Origin: Fomes fomentarius
Lineage: Eukaryota > Basidiomycota > Agaricomycetes > Polyporales > Polyporaceae
Direction: 5' to 3'
DNA: 64,000 bases
Assembly (NCBI GenBank): GCA_022606135.1
Contig: JABYQN010000007.1
Coordinates: 1,612,001 to 1,676,000 of the forward strand
Shown in pieces: positions 54,702 to 64,000 of the stretch. Every line of letters starts with the position of its first letter. The first letter of the stretch is position 1. The notes under the pieces were generated by a model. It worked only from the letters and a program-made list of their open reading frames with translations, did not search any database and was not told the DNA's origin. The position numbers were made by a program, and so were the translations under genes.

Positions 54702-56575
54702 ATGAGCATTGTTAGCAAACCGGCTGAGGCCTTATGGCGGTCTATAGGACTTTCTTCGGAGAGTCTTGCTCGTTTGCGACTAACAAATGAGCCTGATCCC
54801 ATAGTGAACTCCTCGTTCAAGCTCGGCACCGCTGCGCAGGTGAGTGTTTAGTTTGTCTGGCCCGACGCCAGCTGAGACATGTTCAGACGGCTATAGGTCT
54901 TGCAGGTCTAGCTGCCACCCAGTTCCACGAACTGCGGACTGGAGTCCAGCAAACTGTCACAGTGGATGCACGGCATGCGGCCGTCGAGTTCCGTGAGTAA
55001 CTACGAAACCTAGGCCAAGATGGGCACCCAACGATCTGAGAACCCACAAACAGATAGTGAAGCATACTACGCTGTTGAAGGAGAGCCTAGCGGGAAGTTT
55101 GCTCTCTTCGACGACATCGCCGGAGTGTACCGCACGAAAGACAACAGCTACGTTCGAATCCACACCAACTTCCCTCAGTGAGTACCCAGGTCTGTCATTT
55201 TGTGAACGATACCTCATCTTGACGTCGCTGTCATAGCCACAAGGAAGGGATCATCAATATCCTGCAATGCAAACCGACTAAAGTTGCTGTCGCCGAGGCC
55301 CTGTCTCAATGGAACGCCATCGAGTTCGAGACAGAGGCTGCGTCTCGGGGGATGGTCCCCACAGCACTCCGCTCATTCGAGAATTGGGACGCCCATCCAC
55401 AAGGGCAAGCACTTGCAAATACGCCTCCCGTCTCTGTCACTAAGGTCGGTGACGCTCCGAAGCGGGAAGTGAGCGGAGAACCCACATGCCCTCTGGATGG
55501 CATCAGGGTGTTGGACCTGACGAGGGTCCTCGCCGGCCCTATTTGTGGCAGGACACTTGCTGGTGAGTGCCCGGAGGCGTTTATCACTATCGCTGCGTAC
55601 TTACATAATGCATTGTGGAAGCTCATGGTGCCGACGTTCTGTGGATTACTTCTCCCAAGTTACCTGCGCTGCCCAATCTCGATGTGGATACCTCTCGTGG
55701 CAAACGCACTACCCAACTCGATGTCAACGACCCCGTCGACCACCAGAAACTCGCAGGCCTTGTCAAAGACGCGGATATCTTCTTACAAGCCTACCGTCCA
55801 GGTGGCCTCGCAGGCAAGGGCTTTGGTGTGGACGAGGTCGTTCAGGCGCGTCCAGGCATCGTGTACGCAAGCCTCACCGCGTATGGCTGGGACGGCCCGT
55901 GGAAGAATCGACGCGGGGTATGTGAACCTCTCATGATGTCTTATCTCCTTCGGATGTTGAGTGTTGGCTCGCGCTCACCTACACCCATCTAGTTCGATTC
56001 GCTCGTACAGACGGCCTCAGGATTCAACGTCGCCGAAGCGGAAGCATACGCTACGCTGACTCCTAGCCCCATCTCCGATGCACCCGGGCCGCTCCCTCCA
56101 AAGCCACTACCGATGCCAGTATTGGATCACACCGCCGGATGCATGCTCGCCTTTGGCATCCAAGCTGCCCTGTGCAAGACTATCACCGCGAGTTAATGTT
56201 AACTTTCAGCTTGTATCGCAAGGCTTAGCTCTCGTGCCTTTACAGGAAGGCGGCTCTTGGGAAGTTCAAGTCTCTCTTGCTGCCGTCGGGCACTGGATCC
56301 GTTCTCTGGGACGCCTCGATCCCGTTATCGCATTTAAGAACGGCCGACCGCTTCCCACAAGGTCAATGGACGACTCTGAGGTCGTGAAGTTCACAACCAG
56401 GATCATGGAGGCCAAGACCCGTTACAACACCGAGAAGCAACGACGCATGATGATAGCAGTCAGGCACGCCGCAGTGCTATCCGCCACCCCCGTACGACAG
56501 GGCGAAGCTCCTTTGCGGCTTGATGCGCATGCTCCCGAATGGCTCCCCGGAGACTACAGTGGTGCATGTGTATGA
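54702..56575 (+). CDS. Class III CoA-transferase (CaiB/BaiF family)
   Basis: Acyl-CoA transferase of family III (formyl-CoA transferase, alpha-methylacyl-CoA racemase relatives). The ATG at 54702 opens MSIVSKPAEALWRSIGL. The first part resembles an internal/C-terminal piece of the family (ASIGLAGLAATQFHELRTGV, VDARHAAVEFHSEAYY, YVRIHTNFPHHKEGI). The classical N-terminal start follows only after about 230 residues: LDGIRVLDLTRVLAGPICGR then AHGADVLWITSP. VDHQKLAGLVKDADIFLQAY, GIVYASLTAYGWDGPW, LDHTAGCMLAFGIQAALCKT and ATPVRQGEAPLRLDAHAPEW come next, with the end at 56575. About eight introns. This two-lobe order is common in fungal homologues. Substrate unknown; a mitochondrial or peroxisomal acid-CoA role is likely. 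Confidence 0.85.
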
Positions 56576-57867
56576 AGCATCACGTGTATTTGTGATCGTG
56601 CAGTATGTAAGGTGAAAGTGCTGGATATAATATGCGACGCATGTACTATGTTGATCATGATGAGCTGTGACTTTGCTGATGTGTCGACACTTCTGCGCTT
56701 GCCGTTGGAGTTTAGGGACGTGGTTCGGTGCCAGTGCTGGTGAAGATTGGCAAGATGCGGAAACGATTGGTGCAGTATGAGTGAATGAAGGACGTGACCG
56801 TCTGAGCCTCGAAACCGAAGTGTGATTCGACTATGATTGCTACGAGTAATTGCTGCTGGGTCATGGTAACACTACTCAACCCAACTCGGGGAATGTGCCG
56901 CAAGCTTAAGGCCGATTAAGGCCGACGAGGATCTGATCTAGGATCATCAGGATGACTCGGTACTCCATATGTCCTTCAATAGCGAGGAGGATGCGCGAAT
57001 ACGCGGGATGAAGCCTGTATAGGGTGCACACGGACCGTGAACGTACGAACCTGGCGTCGTATAACCTGCGTATCCTAGTAGTGTCCGTGAGCGTTACTAA
57101 TTAAGTAGAGCCCACCGCCACCGATAATGTATAAGTACGACCACCGGGTTGTCACTTGGGCGAATTCGATTCGTCGTCGGGACCCTATGATACGATTGTT
57201 AAATTATGGTCGATGATCCCATACCTTCATTGCATGCGGCGAACAGCCCCTTGCGCCTTAGTTATCTCACTGCCTACTGCTGGCAGGACCGTATTGAGTT
57301 TAAATAAAGTGGGAGATTCTCACTGCGCCGGCAAGACCAGTACGTACCTCAACTGCGCCTGCCCGACGAAGTGTGGCCTCCAGTGATCGATACTCATTCG
57401 ATGTAAACAGCTTATGGATAGCTACAACTTGACAAATCGTAAATGGACAAAGCTGTGCTGTGCGCCAGATATATCTGTTGACTTCATATGAGACAAAGAT
57501 GAGTCCCGCATCCGTAGGAACTTGAAGGTGCACTGAGGGATGCTTGCGCACGGCGGTTCTTGGGAGGATTACGTGATTGAGTTACGAAAACGAAGCGCCG
57601 AAGGGAGATCGTCGAGAACGCTGAGTCAGCATCATCGCCACTGCAGAGAGGTTGCGTCACAGGCGCTCACAGGCCCAGCCGTACTGTACTTGAAGTTACT
57701 TGTGTCCTCTTCTCTATCTCCTATCCTGCTCTCTCCGCTCTCGTACCTTGCTACCGCTCCTCAAACCGTCGCCCAGCTAGCTCTATTGCACCTCTACGCA
57801 CACTCTACCGCTTTTCTAATCAGTGCCTCACTAAACATATTAATCGGGTCGACTCACTTGGCCGAGG
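56576..57867. other. Intergenic region upstream of Zn2Cys6 regulator 2
   Basis: About 1.3 kb. The left part is the CoA-transferase 3' flank. The right part, with pyrimidine-rich tracts near 57700-57800, is the presumed promoter and leader of regulator 2. An open frame at 57540-57932 lacks protein-like conservation and is not called. Confidence 0.4.
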
Positions 57868-60800
57868 ATGTCACGGTCCGCATCAACTATGACCAACGAC
57901 CCCCAGCTTTCATGGCTCGACTCAATAATTAGCAACCACACATCCGAAAATCCGAATATGTACGGCATTGTCCGCCAACTTCCCTGTCGAGACCCTGTAT
58001 ACGTCTAACAATCCATCCGCAACACACAGCGAAGACAGTAGCAGTCCTTCTGGTCAATCCTCCACTCCCGCTCCCCAGACCCCTCCACAAACGGAACCTG
58101 GCTGCGCTACTACCGGTCCCAAAGGAAGCTCTTCCTCCGCCCCTCGTCGAAGAATACGTCCCAAGATTGCACTCGACCCCAGTCAACCTCCCACAGCGCA
58201 GGGGAAAGCTAGAGCACGCGTCTACGTCGCGTGTAATCAATGGTGGGTTCATAATCTTGTAATCCCCCATGCCCAAATTTCCATATAGCAAGCCATCATT
58301 TTGCTGGTACTGCGTTCGAAGCTCGTATTCAGCCGATTCGACGCCATAGACGGATGAAGGGGACGGAGCAAAGCAATAACCTCACCACATCGTTCGATAA
58401 TCTTCGAAACAGACTGTAGGGGTATCCTGACATGTTTTGGTTCATCGGGCGTCGTGTCTGCCGCTTTGAGACCTCTGGCTTGTGATACCAGGTTTTGCCC
58501 ACAGTGACCCACCGTTCCTAGGCCCCCTCCAGAATTGGAACTGAGAGGACTCTCAGTTCCATGCGCCTAACCTCATGCACTGCGATCGTTACATCTTCCT
58601 ACTGTTGTGTTGCATCTTTCAAGTGCTAAATGAATTGCCAGCCGTACTCGCAAGACTCGGTGCGACGGCGCAAAGCCAGTGTGCTACAATTGTCGCAAAC
58701 GACCGCCCTCGGTCGGCGAATGCAGTTATGACGCGCAACCAAGACGCAGAGGACAAGATAAGGTGCCGGGAACCCGCGCTCACTCGGCCGGACATAGGAG
58801 GGATGCGAAACGTAAACGTACGTCCCAAGAAGACTATGACGACGGACCCCAGAGCGGCTCGGACAGCACCAGTCGCGGATCGGGCGAAGACGAAGGGCAG
58901 TGCTCTTTATTCCTCCACCCGTGCTGTGACAGTTCTCAGTCATCAGAAGTCAGTGCTCCATACTATGACGATATCGTGCATCGACACTAATCTCTCAATG
59001 CCCAGGATGAATACGACCCATTCCCCCTGGTCGATCTGGATTCATCTAGCGTCGACGTCGAGTATGAGTTAGGGCGATACGAGCCGCCGGAGGTACCTAT
59101 CCCCGCGCTCCCGAGCCTTCAGTTCTCTCGCGAAACCTGGTGGGACGCGTTGATCACCTTCTACGCTGCTGAAGAAGGAGCAACAGATGTGAACCTATCA
59201 TTGACACCAGACCGTCGCCTGGCCACCGTGCAGTACGTGGTCACAGACTTGCGCGCGCTATTCCGTTCGTCGTTATACTGGGTCAGCTTCATCAACATCC
59301 CGCGATTCTTCGACAACCTCCTCCATCCCACAAGGCGTGCCTCGATGCAACCGGCCTTTGTGCTCAGTGCCCTTGCCGTTGGTGTGTTCTCGCAGAGCTC
59401 GGACCTAGAAGGAGGACATAGAGGTCGTGCAAAGGCGTTGAAATTGGTGGACTATACGCACTCCGCTCTGCAGGCTAGTCTCGCATCGGGATGGGTTGAT
59501 ATAGGCTTGGTTCAGGCTGCCTGGGTAAGGTCACTTTGATCCGCCTTGCCAATGCCATTGACAGTCACATTAGCTTTTAGTTTATTTCGAGATACAGTGT
59601 CATCCGAAGCAATCCGATGAACGTACTCGCGAGGCGATGCTTTTACTTGATTCTCTCATCCAACTGTTCTCTTTGACGACACTGGATGCCGACCTGAGGC
59701 GCACAGACATCCCGTCATCCACCACCGTCCCAGATCTTCCTCTGGCTCTCGAGGGTTTCGCGTCGTCGGACGTGATGTTGTCTGGGACCCGCCAACCCTC
59801 CACGGGATTTTCTCCCTTTGTGCCTTATCAATCGCACCTTATCAAGGATGCAATCTATAGCACAGGAGGCTTGAACCAGTCTGGAGGATGGTTTGTTCCG
59901 CCCATACAACCTCTTGTACCCGACAACATCGCATTGGGGCCGTCCACCGCGTCCTCTACATTAGGATGCAACTGCGCATCGTTCTCCCTAGGTCGCACCT
60001 CTCCAACGATGAACAACCTCGCTCCCACGTGGGCAGGAACGCCAATGTGGCCCACGAATGTGTCTGAAGGCGAGTATCGCAAGGAAGAGTGCCGTCGGCT
60101 CGTGTGGGCGAGCGTCATGGTCACCGCGAGCATGAACGCGTACTCTTCCGAGTTGGATGATATACGCAAGAATCAGCTGTGGATCAAAGATCCGACCAAC
60201 GTCAGTAACTCGCCCCCTTGTGCTCGTGCGCGTCGCTCACACTATTTGCACGTAGTACGCGCTCCTGTTCCCCGGGGAGGCGCTCGGAATTTCCAGTGGC
60301 GCACCTGTGCTCGCGAATAATATCTGGACGCTCTCCCTGCGTGCAATGCTGCTCCTGCACTCGTGCGTTCGCAAGCGAGCCGATCTATCACTGTGCGACT
60401 GGGACCGTGCAACGTTCGCGATGCAGGCATGGCTCGAAATCGACGCCATCGATAATGCCCTCGATCTGCATACCTGCGACCTCGAGGGCCACTTGGGATT
60501 CCAGGCGCGGCAAATGCTATTCAGCGCGCGGATGTGCGTCTCCCACGAGTTCCAGCGATATATCCCGCAGGTGACGACGTGAGTGGAGTATGACTGGAAT
60601 GACAAGCGCGGGCTGATGCTGACAGGTGCGACGCAGCACAGGGGGATTGTTCTATCGCGACAAGGCCGAACATTGGCGTAAGATCGAAACTCATCGTGCG
60701 AGTTGACGTCCGCTCATATGTAAATGTAGTCAAGCAACAAATTCTCCTGGCTGACAAGCTCTGGGAAATGATCGGACCCGGGCCAGGGAAGTCGGGCACG

Positions 60801-61472
60801 GAGGTTAGGAAGCCGCTCATGATATACTGGTTCACATCTCATATCGCCAAGTATGCTCTCATCTCGCTTTATAACCTCGACTGGATGACGAACGAGCTGT
60901 AGGTGTCTCGCGATGTGGAACGCAGACCCCTCCTTGACGATGGCTCTTGAGGCTTCCAAGACCTTCTCGCCTTGTGCAGAGTACCTGATGATGTTTTGGC
61001 CAAGCCCAGGTACGTTGCGAGATGCATGTTCTTACACATCAATCTCATATGCGCGTCGCTACGACTACTAGAACAACGAAAAGAGTGGCAGGGGCTACGT
61101 TACCAGCTAGTTGATGCATGTATCAAGTCTGGCATCCCCCTCCGGACGCAACTCTCCCCTGCCCACTTCCGCGGAGGCGGAATGACGATGCATGATGTCT
61201 CGTTTGTGCGTTTCACATATCACTATACATATGCACTTTCACATTTTTGCGACGTACCCGGAAATGCGGGCCACGATCCGCGGACCAGAGGGTTCCTCGG
61301 CAGCGAGCATGGTCGCCCGTCCCTTCTCCGGCGACCATATGCCGGCGACCAAAGCACCGTCCAATGGATTGACGTCTTTGAGATACGCCTGACCCATTCT
61401 TCTCAGCCTGCAGGTCTCACAGGAGGTAATCTCCGCTATGCGATGATCTTGGACGCAGGTCATACAGGGTAA
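57868..61472 (+). CDS. Zn2Cys6 transcription factor 2, paralogue of factor 1
   Basis: Gal4-type regulator with the same architecture as the gene at 27-30 kb. The start is at 57868 (MSRSASTMTNDPQLSWLDSI) or the second Met at 57889. A Ser/Pro-rich stretch leads to PKIALDPSQPPTAQGKARAR, then the zinc cluster CNQCRTRKTRCDGAKPVCYN then CRKRPPSVGECSYD. The second Cys codon is split by an intron in the same place and phase as in factor 1, but the intron is 399 bp (58243-58641). The regulatory domain has FSRETWWDALITFYAAEEG, SFINIPRFFDNLLHP, HSALQASLASGWVDIGLVQA, EGEYRKEECRRLVWASVMVT and FAMQAWLEIDAIDNALDLHT. The C-terminus includes LEASKTFSPCAEYLMMFWPS and EQRKEWQGLRYQLVDACI. The stop is not certain and lies between about 61170 and 61472. 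Confidence 0.85.
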
Positions 61473-61694
61473 TCATGGAAGTGAGCGAGTTCAGGAGTGT
61501 CTCACCCCGGGCTCTATGTCCCAACCGGGAATTATATTTCCCAGAAGGTGCTTCAGCGTTTCAAGAATACGTTCACCGATCGTGGGCCCGACCTCGGGTT
61601 TGACAGCAGGCGGAGCAATTTAAGAGTTTGGGCACACATGCCTTCATCACTGTCTTTCCCCTCCCAAGGCATCTCTCCCCCTTCCTATCCTACC

Positions 61695-63345
61695 ATGTCC
61701 GTCACCGCCAATATCGTTGCCGTGGACGCCTTGCGAGCTAAGATAGAAGCTGTTGCTCAACAACGTTGGGTGTTGAGGTGATTGATACATCTGATGTATG
61801 GCAGCTTGCTTTACTCTAACCAATCCCCCCTTAAATAGCATGGAGATGGTACGACTGTCTTCTTTCACCCATCCTCTCATCCTAGTAATGCCTTCTCAGC
61901 TCGTCAAGGTCCAAAACACATTGCACCTGGCCTCAAGCCTCATTCAGGAAACCATGAACTCGCATTGCCCCATCAACCGGCTGCCCCCCGAACTCCTCGC
62001 GCTCGTGTTCTCCATGGTCCCTAGCGCACTTCCGCTGCCCGGTTACATCGGACCTTCCGCCGCCAAGCAGACGTACGAACTCCTTCCCATCACACATGTC
62101 TGTCGCGGCTGGCGTGCCCTCGCACTCGACATGCCCTCCCTGTGGTCAACGTTATGCGAGACCGCTTCGGGACACTCTGCATCGTCCATCTTCCGCGCAC
62201 GGGCCCAGCAGGCGCCTCTGGTCGTTTACGTAGACCATGGTCGTCCGAGTGCCGCGCTGGCGGAGGCTCTCGGTTGTGGGGCGAAGGTGACAGAGTTGCA
62301 CCTCCATGACCTGCACGAACTCGCGCCAGCAGAACTCGCCTCGGTCTTCCTTGGGTTCCCGGCGCACAGGCTTGAGCGCGCGATTGTTCGCCGCCGAAGC
62401 GTCCGCGCGCCCACCGCCGACCACGGAAGCCCCCCGGTGAAACCCGTTGTGGAGCTGTTCGATGGGTCAGCGCCGAGGCTTAAGAGCCTCGTCCTTCACG
62501 ATGTGCCCTTCCTCCCGTCGAATTGGTTCGAATCTATGACTTACATGCGGTTGTCATTCGACGCTTCCCCGGTGTATTGGACGCTACCCGACCTCTTCCA
62601 GCTCCTCTCAAGGTCGCCGTCGCTAAAGGACGTGAGGCTAACGGGACTGCCTACTCACCTCTACTCGGCAGATCCACCACCAGTCACTTCCACCTCACTT
62701 CCGCACTTGCAGCACCTGGAGATAGGCGACTGTCGCGGACCAGACAGTTCCATCAACCTGATACGCAGCATCCTCTCCTTCCTCGTGCTGCCCATGCAAT
62801 GCGTGGTGCGGCTGTACGGCGTAGAAGCACATCGTCTATATCCCCTAACTGACATCCGCTTCCCTGGCGTCGAACACCCCACAGCCTTAGTGATAGATAT
62901 CACATTCACGGCCATCGCGCTTACTTCCATCAACACCGAAGCCGGCGGTTCGTTACGTCTGGAGTTGAACACGGCGGGCGCGACGAGAACTCTGCTTCAG
63001 CAGTTGCTCGAAGCGTTCGTCTCCGGGCATGCGCAATCAATACGGCAGCTCACTGTCGCAGGTCAGCGGGTGTGGGCGTCGTGGTGCGACCCGAACCTAC
63101 TTCTCTCCATCCTCCCGCAGATGATCGCGTTGGAGCTTTGCGATGCGCATCTGGTGGACCAGTGTCTGGATGCACTGTGTTCAAGCCACGTAGCGGACTC
63201 CAAGCTCATTTGCCCCAACCTGGCGTCTCTGCGCTTGCCTATTGGACTCACGGATATACTCACGGAAAAATTACGTTCGATGCTGGAGGAACGGGCACGA
63301 TGTGGCATTCGGCTCCAGTGTGTCGTCGACGGTGCCTCATTTTGA
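61695..63345 (+). CDS. F-box protein with leucine-rich body
   Basis: Substrate-receptor-type F-box protein for SCF ubiquitin ligases, a family greatly expanded in Agaricomycetes. The ATG at 61695 gives MSVTANIVAVDALRAKIEAV. A join through a 10-nt exon (61839-61848) keeps the frame into LVKVQNTLHLASSLIQETMN. The F-box is CPINRLPPELLALVFSMVP with THVCRGWRALALDMPSLWST. The remainder is leucine-rich: APRLKSLVLHDVPFLPSNWF, DLFQLLSRSPSLKDVRLTGL, LPHLQHLEIGDCRGPDSS and LASLRLPIGLTDILTEKL. The end is RLQCVVDGASF, with the stop at 63343-63345. A further 3' exon is possible. Target unknown. Confidence 0.82.
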
Positions 63346-64000
63346 GAGCGTTGTAGCTCGACTACTGATGCTCGCATACGTATGTGTCTCAGGTCGTTGA
63401 GTTCCCTCAGCAGACGATTGACCGTCTTCCAGAGCCAGATCATGTGCTCTTGAATAGGCACTCTGTACATCTCGTTTTCGCCTCACACCGCCCCGCTTCC
63501 AAGTTTATACTATGTGACTCCCTGTGTGAAGCAGGGCAATGCCTTATTGTAGGCTTCCATAGGATCATCAGCTTCGCCTTTTGTCTTCACCCTTCCTTGC
63601 TATCATCCGACGGCGGGCGCCTGTCTCTTATTGTCTTACCACGTCGTATTATGGCAACTCATATTCGTCCCGCCTGCAGAAGGCGAGTTCTGAACGTGCT
63701 GTTCTCACCTGGAGAGGCTCGAGATAGTATGCCGTGGATTCCGTAGTGATGCAGCCACGCGAGGCTAATTGTACACTGTCGCCGGCGTGCAGGGCAATAA
63801 GTATCCGGAGGACGCGAACACGAGCCTCCAAGGCAGGTCCCTTCCTTCACAGTCGCATGTCTTCCCCTCTCCAGTCTGGTCTCCTTCACCACAACCAGGT
63901 GTTGACGGTGAAGAAAGCAGCGTGTTGGGTTCAGTATTTGATCGATCATCATACACGAAGTGCGTCGCTTCATAGTTGTTCGCATCTGACCTTCAATGAC
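63346..64000. other. 3' flank of the F-box gene to window end
   Basis: About 650 bp. Short frames on both strands show no domain. Part may be F-box 3' UTR or the edge of a gene outside the window. Confidence 0.4.

Noticed and set aside
57540..57932. 130-codon plus-strand frame before regulator 2
   Set aside because: Its composition is low-complexity (Leu/Ser-rich pyrimidine tracts), there is no domain, and its end overlaps the better-supported first exon of the regulator in another frame.

Overview
The window is nuclear DNA of a filamentous basidiomycete, most likely a wood-decaying Agaricomycete of polypore type. This rests on the dense, short introns (about 47-70 bp) in nearly every gene, on an aryl-alcohol-oxidase-like GMC flavoenzyme, on pectin esterases and a CPL1-like secreted protein, and on Zn2Cys6 regulators and F-box genes of the style common in these fungi. 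The order is inferred from gene content, not from a search. About 22 protein-coding genes can be supported. No rRNA, tRNA, CRISPR array or intact transposon was seen.

Layout. 1-6 kb: 3' part of a GMC oxidoreductase (+), then a SAM methyltransferase (-) and an SGNH/GDSL hydrolase (-). 6.4-10.3 kb: an extremely intron-split RecQ helicase (+). 11.1-13.5 kb: the RNA-binding protein Vts1 (-). 13.5-16.4 kb: gene-poor, holding an F-box relic. 16.4-21.3 kb: pectin methylesterase (-), endosomal syntaxin (+), ETF-beta (+). 21.5-30 kb: type-B carboxylesterase (-), rhamnogalacturonan acetylesterase (-), Zn2Cys6 regulator 1 (-). 30.3-34.1 kb: Iwr1 (-) and a histidine-acid-phosphatase-like membrane protein (-). 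34-36 kb: gene-poor, with a perfect 3 x 21-bp tandem repeat. 36.2-42.6 kb: SDR (+), CPL1-like protein (-), an unknown zinc-finger-like protein (-). 43.1-50.7 kb: ABHD12-like hydrolase (-) divergent from a BOR1-type transporter (+), a DUF202 protein (-), Aurora kinase (+). 50.7-52.6 kb: gene-poor, with a diverged repeat pair. 52.6-56.6 kb: mitochondrial processing peptidase beta (-) divergent from a class III CoA-transferase (+). 57.9-63.3 kb: Zn2Cys6 regulator 2 (+), a clear paralogue of regulator 1, and an intact F-box gene (+).

How the genes relate. Housekeeping genes (Vts1, Iwr1, Aurora, MPP-beta, ETF-beta, syntaxin, BOR1) alternate with secreted or plant-polymer genes (AAO, CE8, CE12, carboxylesterase, GDSL, CPL1-like). 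The closest functional grouping is pectin methylesterase, carboxylesterase and rhamnogalacturonan acetylesterase followed by Zn2Cys6 regulator 1, all on the minus strand apart from the inserted syntaxin and ETF genes. Whether the regulator controls those esterases is only a hypothesis. I did not find a convincing, wholly new multi-gene system. The most distinctive points are the micro-exons that carry catalytic helicase motifs in the RecQ gene, the duplicated regulator pair, an acid-phosphatase-fold protein that appears to lack its HD motif, and an uncharacterised CxxC...H...C protein.

Exon joins were worked out by hand from splice signals and reading-frame continuity. Gene limits are reliable where a start or stop is named, and internal joins are less certain.
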